64,000 nt of DNA from Luteipulveratus mongoliensis (GTDB lineage Bacteria > Actinomycetota > Actinomycetes > Actinomycetales > Dermatophilaceae). The position numbers were made by a program, and so were the translations under genes. The notes below the pieces were generated by a model that made no database searches, was not told the DNA's origin, and saw nothing but the letters and a program-made list of their open reading frames with translations. Numbering within the stretch: position 1 is the first letter of the stretch; every line of letters starts with the position of its first letter. The stretch spans positions 2,976,001 to 3,040,000 of the forward strand of contig NZ_CP011112.1 in assembly GCF_001190945.1 (NCBI RefSeq), given 5' to 3'. This document shows positions 52,172-60,410 of this stretch, one piece after another.

Positions 52172-55100
52172 ATGGCTGCCAAGCCCTCTCGTCGTGCCGT
52201 CCTTGGTGGAGCGATCGGCGCCACTGCCCTCGCCGCGCTGCCACCGAGTGTCCAGCGGGCGCTCGCCGCTCCGCCTCGTCCAGGGACGCTGTCCGACATC
52301 GAGCACGTGGTCATCTTCATGCAGGAGAACCGCGCCTTCGACCACTACTTCGGCACGGCGCCCGGAGTTCGCGGGTTCGGCGATCGGACCGCGGTGCGGG
52401 GGATCAATGGGCAGCCGGTCTTCCGCCAGCCGGACCCGACCCGCGCTGAGGGCTTCTTGGCGCCGTTCTCGATGAATGCGGCTCACACCAACGCCTACCG
52501 GCAGGGCGCTCCGGACTTCAGCTACACCACCTCGATGGGCGCTTGGGCTCGGGGTGTCGCGGACGGCTATGTCACCCGGCGCGGGGGAGGCTGGCTCGGC
52601 CAGGGCTTCTACGAGCCCGCGGACATGCCGTTCTATGCCGCGTTGGCGTCCGTATTCACCGTCGGGGATGCCTACTACTGCTCGATGCAGACCAGCACGA
52701 ACCCCAACCGGGAACACTTCATGACCGGCACGAGCGGTGCGACGGTGCGTGACCTAGCGGTCTTCGACAACACGGAGATCCCCGCTGGCTACGAGTGGAA
52801 GACGTACGCCGAGCGGCTCGAGCAGGCCGGGGTGAGCTGGAAGACTTATCAGGCGTTGGACAACTTCGATGACAACGCACTGGCCTGGTTCAAAGCCTTC
52901 CACGATGCGAAGCCCGGGTCCTCGCTGTACGAGCGCGGCATGCGGATGGCCGGCGACAGCAGCCAGCAGGGTGACCCGTTCGCGATGGGTGACGCGCTGG
53001 TCGCGGAGTTCGCCGCCGACGTCAAGGCCGACAAGCTGCCTCAGGTTTCCTGGCTCGTCGCACCTGCGGCACTGTCCGAGCACGCGGACTACGCGCCGCC
53101 GAACGGCGAGCATCTGACCGCCCAGCTGCTGAGCGCGCTTGCTGACAACCCGGCTGTCTGGGCGAAGACGGCGTTCATCCTCAACTATGACGAGCACGGC
53201 GGGTTCTTCGATCACGTCCTGCCTCCGGTGCCGCCGCTGGGCAACGGACGCGGCAAGAGCAGTGTCAGCACCGATGGCGAGCTGGTCGTTCGCGTCACGT
53301 CTGCTGAAGGCGGCACCGCTCACCGGGTCGTCAATCAGGCCGGCCAGTACCGCGTGCGCGCAGCCGACGGGAGTCTGTCCTGGTCGAGCTCTCTGCCGGC
53401 GGGGGAGACGCTGGTGTCAGGCCCGCACCCCCTCGGGCTCGGCATGCGCGTACCGCTGATCATCGCCTCGCCCTGGACCCGTGGCGGGGCCGTCGACTCC
53501 ACGGTCTACGACCACACATCGGTGATCCAGTTTCTCGAGCGGCGTTTCGGCGTGCTCGAGACCAACATCAGCCCCTGGCGCCGCGCCGTCACCGGCGATC
53601 TCGTCTCCGCTTTCGACTTCTCCGGGGACGAGCCGCGGTGGCCACGCCTTCCGGACACCAGTGGGAACCGCAAGAAGAGCGAGGACGCCGCCGGTCGGCC
53701 GGCGCCGACCGTGCCCAGTCCTCAGGTGCTGGTCCGCCAGCAGGCCGGAACCAAGCGACTGCGGCCGCTCCCATACGCGCTCACGCTCAAGAGCACCCTG
53801 CGACCCGGAGCCGTCGACCTGGAGCTGGACAACGGTGGCGACCAGGCGGCCGTCTTCGCGGTCTACCCGGAGCCGGGCGAACCTCCGAAGCACTACACCG
53901 TGTCGCGCGGCACGGGGATGAAGGACACTTGGCCGATCTCCGCCGCCGGCTTCGATCTGCGCGTCCATGGCCCCAGCGGGGCGCTGTGGCACCTGCGCGG
54001 CCGTGACGTGTCGCTGGACGCGAGTGTGGAGACACACGGCCGGGTGGCGTCGGCCGTGGTGCTCAACCACACGCGCAAGACCCGCACGTTCGTCGTCGGC
54101 GATCTGGCGTACGGCGGTGGCGTCCGCGAGGTCCGGGTGCCGGCCGGCCAGAGCCGCACGGTTCCGATGCCGATCGCCCAGCACGGTTGGTACGACGTCG
54201 CCGTCACCCTGGTCGACGATCCGTCCTTCCTGCGTCGCCATGCCGGACGCCTGCCCTCGCCGGCAGAGGCTGTCACCGATCCGGCGCTCGGTGTCCCTGA
54301 CCCGCTGGCCACCTGGCTCACGCTGCCGACCACGCCCAGCGCGGCCGGCCAGATCACGATCGTGCCCGGTCGCCCGACCCGGCTCACCGCACAGCTGGTC
54401 GCCACAGATGCCGTCACGGACCTGGTAGGCGAGCTGCGCGTACCGGCCGGCTGGCGCGGACACCCGACGGCGGGCGTACCCACGAAGGTCGCTGCCGGAC
54501 AGGCCGTCACCGCGACCTGGGAGATCACGTCACCGGTAGACCTCACCGACAAGGACACCCGACTGCTCCAGCTTCGTCTGCACGGCCGTGCCGCACGCCG
54601 CATGGTCGTGACGGAGGCTGCTTCGATCCCGGCGGTCGCGGCCGCTCTGACCACGTCGGCGAAAGTGGAGACGACCTCGACCACCATCGATGAGGAGGTG
54701 ATCGTGCCGGGAGCACCGACCCGTCTGAACGTCGCGTTGACCGCTGCGGACGACCTCAGCGGGATCACGGCGGCCCTGGTCGTCCCGTCAGGCTGGGCAT
54801 CACGTCTGGTGACTGCGGCCCCGAGGACGCTGGCGGCGGGCAAAGTGGCCACCGCGACCTGGGAGGTGACCGCTCCGGCACACCTCACCAACGACGACCC
54901 GCGCAACCTGCGGGCCACAGTGCGTGGCTCAGCGCGCGGCCGGGTCATCGAGGCCAAGGCCGAGTCCGTCCCGATCGTGGCGCCGAACATGACCGGTCAC
55001 CTGCTCGACGAGGACTTCGAATCTCTGGTGGACAGGCTGCAGCACGCCGTTGATCGGCCCGCGCCCAGTGACATGCTCGGCTGGACGACGACTCCACCGG

Positions 55101-55633
55101 CGGGATGGTCGATCGTCAACGCCCCCGGAATGCCGCAAGGAACCAAGGAGCTGCAGGGCTGGTCGTTCATGACCAAACGGATGTTCGGCACCGGAGGGCA
55201 GGACCGCGCGAGCTTCTCTCGGGGGCTAGGCATCCTGGCGGTCGCCGACCCGGATGACTGGGACGACACGGGCAACCCGTCCGCCAAGGGAGCATTCGAC
55301 TCGACCCTGATCTCACCGGCGGTGCCGGTCCCGGCCGGTGCGACGAAGCTCTACCTGGTGGTCGACTCGCACTACCGTCAGGAGGCGCCGCAGAAGGCGA
55401 CGCTGACGGCCACCTTCGACGCGGGCGCACCCGTGCAGGTGGTCTCCTACAGCGGCGACAGCACCGGGAACGACAATGCCGGTAAGGATGTCGAGAACGC
55501 TGAGATCCGCAAGGAGATCGCGGTGCCGGCCGGGGCCACGAAGGTCACGCTGCGCTTCCGGGTGTTCGACGCGCGCAACAACTGGTACTGGGCGGTCGAC
55601 CACATCAGGCTGGATTCGGGAGTGATCGACTGA
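52172..55633 (+). CDS. Tat-exported phosphocholine-specific phospholipase C-type enzyme with extra C-terminal modules
   Basis: 1153 residues. A twin-arginine signal ('SRRAVLGGAIGATALAAL') is followed by the phosphoesterase domain (~40-450): 'IEHVVIFMQENRAFDHYFG', 'TSTNPNREHFMTG', 'FILNYDEHGGFFDHVLPP' and 'SPWTRGG' are hallmarks of bacterial non-haemolytic phospholipase C. Residues ~500-690 fit the C-terminal PLC domains. Beyond the usual ~700 residues are two repeated beta-sandwich modules ('IVPGRPTRLTAQLVATDAVTD' and 'IVPGAPTRLNVALTAADDLSG', each in part) and a final jelly-roll-like domain ('EDFESLVDRL', 'DSTLISPAVPVPAG'), possibly for envelope binding. It may release phosphate from phospholipids or teichoic-type polymers. 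ATG at 52172 begins directly before the signal. Confidence 0.88.
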   Translation: MAAKPSRRAVLGGAIGATALAALPPSVQRALAAPPRPGTLSDIEHVVIFMQENRAFDHYFGTAPGVRGFGDRTAVRGINGQPVFRQPDPTRAEGFLAPFSMNAAHTNAYRQGAPDFSYTTSMGAWARGVADGYVTRRGGGWLGQGFYEPADMPFYAALASVFTVGDAYYCSMQTSTNPNREHFMTGTSGATVRDLAVFDNTEIPAGYEWKTYAERLEQAGVSWKTYQALDNFDDNALAWFKAFHDAKPGSSLYERGMRMAGDSSQQGDPFAMGDALVAEFAADVKADKLPQVSWLVAPAALSEHADYAPPNGEHLTAQLLSALADNPAVWAKTAFILNYDEHGGFFDHVLPPVPPLGNGRGKSSVSTDGELVVRVTSAEGGTAHRVVNQAGQYRVRAADGSLSWSSSLPAGETLVSGPHPLGLGMRVPLIIASPWTRGGAVDSTVYDHTSVIQFLERRFGVLETNISPWRRAVTGDLVSAFDFSGDEPRWPRLPDTSGNRKKSEDAAGRPAPTVPSPQVLVRQQAGTKRLRPLPYALTLKSTLRPGAVDLELDNGGDQAAVFAVYPEPGEPPKHYTVSRGTGMKDTWPISAAGFDLRVHGPSGALWHLRGRDVSLDASVETHGRVASAVVLNHTRKTRTFVVGDLAYGGGVREVRVPAGQSRTVPMPIAQHGWYDVAVTLVDDPSFLRRHAGRLPSPAEAVTDPALGVPDPLATWLTLPTTPSAAGQITIVPGRPTRLTAQLVATDAVTDLVGELRVPAGWRGHPTAGVPTKVAAGQAVTATWEITSPVDLTDKDTRLLQLRLHGRAARRMVVTEAASIPAVAAALTTSAKVETTSTTIDEEVIVPGAPTRLNVALTAADDLSGITAALVVPSGWASRLVTAAPRTLAAGKVATATWEVTAPAHLTNDDPRNLRATVRGSARGRVIEAKAESVPIVAPNMTGHLLDEDFESLVDRLQHAVDRPAPSDMLGWTTTPPAGWSIVNAPGMPQGTKELQGWSFMTKRMFGTGGQDRASFSRGLGILAVADPDDWDDTGNPSAKGAFDSTLISPAVPVPAGATKLYLVVDSHYRQEAPQKATLTATFDAGAPVQVVSYSGDSTGNDNAGKDVENAEIRKEIAVPAGATKVTLRFRVFDARNNWYWAVDHIRLDSGVID

Positions 55634-55661
55634 CCCGACGCCGCGCCGGCCAGCGATCTAC

Positions 55662-55667
55662 TACGCT
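55662..55667 (+). promoter_or_regulatory. -10 box of a probable leaderless promoter (DUF3817 gene)
   Basis: TACGCT lies 8 bases before the GTG at 55676. Confidence 0.45.
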
Positions 55668-55675
55668 TGGTAGTT

Positions 55676-56032
55676 GTGACTACGACCTCAAGCTCCGCTC
55701 GTCCCCTGCACCGCATGGTCTTTCGCGTGGTGGCCTTCGCCGAGGCCCTCTCGTGGCTCGGCCTGCTGATCGGGATGTACTTCAAGTGGATCGCCGATGC
55801 CGGCGAGGGCGGCGTGAAGGCCTTCGGCCCGATCCACGGCACCGTCTTCATCGTGTACGTCGTGGTGACCCTCTGGGTCTCGCGCGCGTTCCGATGGGAC
55901 GCCAGGACCACCGTCCTTGGGCTCGTCAGCTCGCTCCCGCCGTTCTGCACCGCGGTCTTCGAGGTCTGGGCGGACCGCCGAGGGCAGCTCACCCCGGAGC
56001 CGGCCGCGTCGGCCGCCGAAGTGCCCGCCTGA
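55676..56032 (+). CDS. DUF3817 small membrane protein
   Basis: 118 residues, three membrane helices. 'HRMVFRVVAFAEALSWLGLL' (in part), 'GPIHGTVFIVYVVVTLWV' and 'PPFCTAVFEVWADRRG' match the DUF3817 family, also found fused to some transporters. Function unknown. The GTG at 55676 is chosen because of the -10 box 8 bases upstream. Confidence 0.85.
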   Translation: MTTTSSSARPLHRMVFRVVAFAEALSWLGLLIGMYFKWIADAGEGGVKAFGPIHGTVFIVYVVVTLWVSRAFRWDARTTVLGLVSSLPPFCTAVFEVWADRRGQLTPEPAASAAEVPA

Positions 56033-56096
56033 CGAGACACCGTCGTACGAATGAGCCCAATTCGCCACGGGTGTGTCCCGTCTGGGAGACTCATGC

Positions 56097-56183
56097 GTGG
56101 AGGGGAGTATCCCCGAAGCGCAACCTCGTCATCACGGCTTTCGGCCCGGGGTTGCACGCCTTAGGGCGGGAGAGACCTCCGGA
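56097..56183 (+). ncRNA. yybP-ykoY (manganese) riboswitch upstream of terC
   Basis: The closing stem GGAGG (56099-56103) pairs with CCTCC (56176-56180). Inside it are the conserved GGGGAGTA (56102-56109) and CCCCGAAG (56111-56118) of one metal-binding leg and the GAGAGACC of the other, with two internal hairpins. This element senses Mn2+ and commonly precedes TerC/YkoY-type membrane proteins, as it does here. The region 56184-56217 would hold the expression platform and the GGAAGG ribosome site. Confidence 0.85.
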
Positions 56184-56217
56184 CACCCATTGAGCCGTGC
56201 CCGGAAGGTTGCTATTG

Positions 56218-57210
56218 ATGCATGTCGAACCCTGGGTCTGGATCGTCGTCGTCGGCACCACAGCAGCGCTGCTGCTGCTCGACGTCTTCGTGATCGGACG
56301 CCGCCCCCACGTTCCCTCCAACCGTGAGACCTCGCTGGCCCTCACGTTCTTCATCGGCCTGGCTGTGCTGTTCGGCCTCGGCGTCTGGTACTTCTCCGGA
56401 GGTCAGTACGCCGGTGAGTTCTTTGCCGGATGGCTGACGGAGTACTCGTTGTCGATCGACAACTTGTTCATCTTCTTGATCATCATGGCGCGCTTCAATG
56501 TGCCGGCGAAGTTCCAGCAGGAAGCCTTGATGATCGGCATCATCATTGCGCTCGTCCTGCGCGGCATCTTCATCGCCGTCGGAGCGGTCGCGATCAACCA
56601 GTTCGCCTGGATCTTCTACATCTTCGGTGCCTTCTTGATCTACACCGCTTACAACCTCTCCAAGGAGGGTGAGAGCGATGACGACGAGTACGAGGAGAAC
56701 CGTCTCCTGAAGTTCGTCGAGCAGCGTTTCCCGGTCACCCAGTCCTGGGATGCGGGCGTCAAGATGCGCACCATCGAGCAGGGCAAGAAGGTCCTGACAC
56801 CGTTCGCCATCGTCATTCTGGCCCTGGGTACGACGGACCTGCTCTTCGCGCTGGACTCGATCCCGGCGATCTTCGGCCTCACCAAAGAGCCATTCCTCGT
56901 GCTGATGGCCAACATCTTCGCGCTGATGGGTCTGCGTCAGCTGTACTTCCTGATCGGTGGTCTGCTCAAGAAGCTCGTCTACCTGAGCATCGGCCTCTCG
57001 GTGCTGCTCGCCTTCATCGGCGTGAAGCTGATCATGCACGCGCTGCACGAGAACAACTTGCCGTTCATCAACGGCGGCGAGCCGATCCACGGCGTGCCGG
57101 ACATCCCGATCTGGCTCTCCCTGGTCGTCATCATCGGGGTCCTGGCGGTCACCGCGATCGCGAGCCTGGCGAAGTCCAAGCACGACGAGCGGACGCAGCT
57201 GAACGCCTGA
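56218..57210 (+). CDS. TerC family membrane protein, probable Mn2+ exporter
   Basis: 330 residues with about nine membrane helices. 'GWLTEYSLSIDNLFIFLIIM' (acidic residues in helix), 'ALRGIFIAVG'-like 'LRGIFIAVGAVA', 'IYTAYNLSKEGESDDDEYEEN' (in part) and 'LGTTDLLFALDSIPAIFGLT' are TerC hallmarks. Relatives export or insert manganese into exoenzymes, and the riboswitch upstream supports a metal role. ATG at 56218 follows GGAAGG by 9 bases; an in-frame start at 56197 would overlap the leader. Confidence 0.92.
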   Translation: MHVEPWVWIVVVGTTAALLLLDVFVIGRRPHVPSNRETSLALTFFIGLAVLFGLGVWYFSGGQYAGEFFAGWLTEYSLSIDNLFIFLIIMARFNVPAKFQQEALMIGIIIALVLRGIFIAVGAVAINQFAWIFYIFGAFLIYTAYNLSKEGESDDDEYEENRLLKFVEQRFPVTQSWDAGVKMRTIEQGKKVLTPFAIVILALGTTDLLFALDSIPAIFGLTKEPFLVLMANIFALMGLRQLYFLIGGLLKKLVYLSIGLSVLLAFIGVKLIMHALHENNLPFINGGEPIHGVPDIPIWLSLVVIIGVLAVTAIASLAKSKHDERTQLNA

Positions 57211-57229
57211 TCTCAGGAGCGACGTACAC

Positions 57230-57262
57230 CGGCGCCGATCACCTCTGTGGTGGTCGGCGCCG
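57230..57262. terminator. Bidirectional terminator hairpin between terC and eamA
   Basis: CGGCGCCGATCACC / GGTGGTCGGCGCCG (one G-T pair), loop TCTGT, between convergent genes. Confidence 0.8.
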
Positions 57263-57277
57263 TTGCGTTGTCCGCGG

Positions 57278-58153
57278 TCAGCCCTCGGGTACGCCGGCCG
57301 TGCGGCCCCCGCCGAGAACGACGACGCTGGCGAGCACGACCAAGGCCATACCGACCAGTCGAAGGGGCGCCAGGGTCTGGTCCAGCACGATGAGCCCGGC
57401 GATCGCGGCGGCGGCCGGCTCGACGCTCAGCAGGATGCCGAACACGTTGGCTCGCATCGTCCGTAGGGCGATCAGCTCGAGCGAGTAGGGCACGACCGAT
57501 GAGAGCAGCGCGATGCCGAGACCCTTGGCCAGCACCTCGCCCTGCAGAAGGTCCGCACCGGCACCGAGGATGCCGATCGGCGTGACGACGGCGGCGGAAA
57601 GGAGCATGGCGATCGCGATCCCATCCAGGCCGGCGAAGCGAGCGCCGGTCCGGGCGCTGGTGAGGATGTAGCCGGCCCAGCACGCACCCGCCGCCAGCGC
57701 GAGGCCGAGTCCGAGCAGATCGAGATCTGCCCAGCTGGTGTCCAGGGCACCCGATACCAGCACGACACCTGCGCCGGCGGTGACCACGGCCAACAGGTCG
57801 AGTCGGCGACGGGACGTGATGGCCGCCAGCGCGAGGGGACCGGTGAACTCGATCGTCACGGCCACTCCGATCGGTAGCCGGAGCAGCGCGCCATAGAACA
57901 CCAGGTTCATGACGCCCAGGCATGCGGCGTACGCCGAGACGATCAGCCAGTCACGACGGGAGCGGCCGCGCAGCTGTGGCCGGGCCACCGCGAGGAGGAT
58001 GAGCGCCGCGATGCCCAGCCGAAGGGCGACGGATCCGGCCACCCCGATGGCAGGCAGCAGGGTAGCCGCCATCGCAGCCCCGAACTGCACGGAGCCGACA
58101 GCAACGAGAACGAGCGCCGGAGCAGGGAGGGCTCGGTGCGAGCCCACCGGCAC
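57278..58153 (-). CDS. EamA/RhtA-type drug-metabolite exporter
   Basis: 291 residues, ten membrane helices in two EamA repeats. 'LRLGIAALILLAVARPQLRG', 'VTIEFTGPLALAA' and in the second half 'VVPYSLELIALRTMRANVFGILLSVEPA' (in pieces) match RhtA, the threonine/homoserine exporter group. The actual substrate is unknown. GTG at 58153 has GAGAGGAG 5 bases upstream. It is convergent with terC and 51 bases downstream of the NlpC gene on the same strand. Confidence 0.88.
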   Translation of the reverse strand: MPVGSHRALPAPALVLVAVGSVQFGAAMAATLLPAIGVAGSVALRLGIAALILLAVARPQLRGRSRRDWLIVSAYAACLGVMNLVFYGALLRLPIGVAVTIEFTGPLALAAITSRRRLDLLAVVTAGAGVVLVSGALDTSWADLDLLGLGLALAAGACWAGYILTSARTGARFAGLDGIAIAMLLSAAVVTPIGILGAGADLLQGEVLAKGLGIALLSSVVPYSLELIALRTMRANVFGILLSVEPAAAAIAGLIVLDQTLAPLRLVGMALVVLASVVVLGGGRTAGVPEG

Positions 58154-58204
58154 GGCGACTCCTCTCAGGCGGTGGGGCCACCGCCCAGCACGCGTGTCTG
58201 TCGG

Positions 58205-59020
58205 TCAGCTCAGGCCGCGGATGCGGCCGATCGAGACCAAGGTCTCGAGGCGGTCGGTCTGCATCGGCTCATCGACGACGCCGTTGCCGGTGCCGGGAGC
58301 GTGCAGCATCTGCCCGCGGGCCGTGACGAACCCGACATGGTGGATCGGCTTGCCGGGGTGGGCGAAGAAGTAGAGGTCGCCGAGCCGTTCGTCACCGTGC
58401 TGGACGGGGTCGCACGCGGACGCCTGGTCGTCACCGTCGCGGGGCACGACGACGCCGTGTGCCCGGCAGGAGATGTGGACGAGTCCGGAGCAGTCGAGGG
58501 CGGTCGGTGAGACGCCACCCCACAGGTAAGGCAGGCCGACGTAGCGGCGCGCCGACTCGACCACATCGCTGGGCGAGACGGGCTCCGCCTTGGGCTCGAC
58601 CCGGTCGATGCTGGGCGGCTCGACGGGCGTGAGGTGGGCGGTTCGGATCCAACCCGGGTAGCCGCGCTGGTCACCCTTGCTCGGCTGCCACGGGCAGGCG
58701 ACCTGACTCCAGCCGTCCTGGGTGGCGAGCACGATCACCGGCTCACCCTCGACGACCTGCGAGTCGATGCGGCCGTCGAGACCCCAACGAGTGTCGTCGC
58801 GCTGGTCGGCGGAGTCCATGTCCTTCAGCCACTGCTCGTGGTCGGGCCGGTCCGCCGTCATGGCGTCATCGACGGGACGAGGGGCCGCTGGGGTGCGCCA
58901 GAGCACCGTCACGGGAGTGGCGACGGTGCTGACCTGCGGCGACGAAATCGATTCCTGCACAGGGCCATCAAAGCAGGAAGGAATAGGAGCTGCCGCAGAA
59001 CTCCGATTGGTCGGGGTCAC
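58205..59020 (-). CDS. NlpC/P60 (C40) peptidase with SH3-like domain
   Basis: 271 residues. The C-terminal ~130 residues are NlpC/P60: catalytic Cys in 'TALDCSGLVHISCRA', His in 'GKPIHHVGFVTARGQ', and third polar residue in 'MLHAPGTGNGVV'. The preceding ~100 residues form an SH3-like module ('PVTVLWRTPAAPRP', 'GEPVIVLATQDGWSQVACPWQ' in part). It probably cleaves peptide crosslinks or gamma-D-Glu-diamino acid bonds. No signal peptide is visible, so it may act in the cytoplasm on recycled or imported muropeptides, as YkfC-type enzymes do. GTG at 59020 forms a GTGA overlap with the upstream gene; ATG 59023 and GTG 58960 are alternatives. Confidence 0.85.
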   Translation of the reverse strand: MTPTNRSSAAAPIPSCFDGPVQESISSPQVSTVATPVTVLWRTPAAPRPVDDAMTADRPDHEQWLKDMDSADQRDDTRWGLDGRIDSQVVEGEPVIVLATQDGWSQVACPWQPSKGDQRGYPGWIRTAHLTPVEPPSIDRVEPKAEPVSPSDVVESARRYVGLPYLWGGVSPTALDCSGLVHISCRAHGVVVPRDGDDQASACDPVQHGDERLGDLYFFAHPGKPIHHVGFVTARGQMLHAPGTGNGVVDEPMQTDRLETLVSIGRIRGLS

Positions 59021-59700
59021 CATCCGCGCGCCCGCCACTCGGCCAGGTGCGGTCGTTCGGCTCCTAGCGTGCTGTCGTCCCCATGCCCCGGATAGAACCA
59101 GGTCGCATCGTCATAGCACCCGAAGACCCGCTCCTCGACATCATCGATCAGCTGCGGAAACGACTGGTAATCATGGCGATTCGTCCCGCCGACGCCGCTG
59201 GGGAACAGGCTGTCACCGGTGAAGAGGTGGACATGACCGGATGGATCGTCGTACGCAAGAGCGACTCCGCCTGGCGTGTGGCCACGCAGGTGGATCACTG
59301 TGAATACGAGGTCGCCGACAGTGATCCGGTCGCCGTTCGCAATACGTACGTCGGGCGGCACGGGGAGCGCATCTGCGTCGGCGGCACCCGCATACGTAGT
59401 CGCTCCGGGCTGAGCGGCCACGTCCGAGAGCGCCCTCACGTGGTCCCAGTGCTGGTGCGTCGTCACGATGGCATCGAGTGACCCGGACCCCTCGGCGACC
59501 AGTGCTCGCACACGTTCGGCATCGTCCGCGGCGTCCACCAGCAGCTGGGCGCCGGTGGCGCGGCAGGTGATGAGGTAGACGTTGTTGTCCATCTCCGAGA
59601 CCGACGCCTTGCGGATGACGGCGTGCTCCAGCTCGCGAACCGCGGTGGGTCCGCCAGGGGTGACGTGACCGTCGTACGTCGTCGTGTTGTCCGAGCTCAT
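59017..59700 (-). CDS. Metallo-beta-lactamase-fold hydrolase (glyoxalase II-like)
   Basis: 227 residues. Metal-binding 'TTHQHWDHVRAL' (HxHxDH), 'LRGHTPGGVAL', 'LFTGDSLFPSGVGGTNRHD' (in part) and 'WFYPGHGDDSTLG' are the family motifs and resemble glyoxalase II/mycothiol thioester hydrolases. It lies 2 bases after a maleylpyruvate isomerase-fold gene, so a mycothiol-conjugate hydrolase is a good hypothesis. The start at 59700 has GAAGG 7 bases upstream. Confidence 0.9.
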   Translation of the reverse strand: MSSDNTTTYDGHVTPGGPTAVRELEHAVIRKASVSEMDNNVYLITCRATGAQLLVDAADDAERVRALVAEGSGSLDAIVTTHQHWDHVRALSDVAAQPGATTYAGAADADALPVPPDVRIANGDRITVGDLVFTVIHLRGHTPGGVALAYDDPSGHVHLFTGDSLFPSGVGGTNRHDYQSFPQLIDDVEERVFGCYDDATWFYPGHGDDSTLGAERPHLAEWRARGW

Positions 59701-59702
59701 CG

Positions 59703-60410
59703 TCAGCCTTCGTTCCGGGCGGGGAGAGGGCCGTCGCCGCGTACGCCCTCGGTCAGACCGCGACCCATCCAACCGAGCACAGCGCCGGGGCTGCCGGAGA
59801 TCGTGACGCCTCCGCTTCCGAGGACGACCGGATCGTATCCGTCGACTGCGACCACCAGATCCACGTCCGGATTGCTCGTCAGCTCGTCAGCGAGGAACGC
59901 CTCGACCAGATCTGCAGGGATGTCGTCGAAGCCATAGCCCGCGAGAAGATCCGCGTGGTGAAAGGTGACCTCGCGCAGCCGCAGGTAGGGAACGTTGCCC
60001 ACCCGGACGTTGAACCCGCCAGGCGTGCGTGGGCAGACGGCAGAGGCGTGCTCGGGGCGGAGCCGGTCGAGCTCGGCGCGAAGGCTGCCTGCCGCTTCCT
60101 GGAGGTCGGCGTGGAACTGCGCCGGCGTACGCGAGGTCCCCGACTCGATGTCTGCGTCCCGCGCCTCGTTGCTGGCGTACATCGTGACGTCCGCGCCGTC
60201 GACGGCTGACCGGACCACGTTGGCCAGGGCGGGGGCGTTGGCGATGAGGTGGCTGACGACGTGCGCGCGAGACCAGCCGGCACACTGCGACGGCTCGCTC
60301 AGGTCCGCTGCGCTCAGCCGTCCGACGGTCTCCAGGAGTCTGGCCGTCTCACGGTCGAGGGTGGCCAGATCCGCTGCGGCAGATGGGTGCTCGGGAAAAG
60401 TTCGTGCCAT
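59703..60410 (-). CDS. Maleylpyruvate isomerase-family (mycothiol/DinB-like) protein
   Basis: 235 residues. The N-terminal four-helix DinB-like domain has metal-ligand histidines in 'AGWSRAHVVSHLIANA' (~residues 44-59) and 'EVTFHHADLLAGYGF' (~148-162), the pattern of mycothiol-dependent maleylpyruvate isomerase. The C-terminal part is a small alpha/beta (SCP2-like) domain ('SGSPGAVLGWMGRG'). It might isomerise maleylpyruvate in gentisate breakdown, but no gentisate dioxygenase is in view; another mycothiol-dependent reaction is equally possible. Overlaps the GH15 stop by one base (TGATG). Confidence 0.87.
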   Translation of the reverse strand: MARTFPEHPSAAADLATLDRETARLLETVGRLSAADLSEPSQCAGWSRAHVVSHLIANAPALANVVRSAVDGADVTMYASNEARDADIESGTSRTPAQFHADLQEAAGSLRAELDRLRPEHASAVCPRTPGGFNVRVGNVPYLRLREVTFHHADLLAGYGFDDIPADLVEAFLADELTSNPDVDLVVAVDGYDPVVLGSGGVTISGSPGAVLGWMGRGLTEGVRGDGPLPARNEG

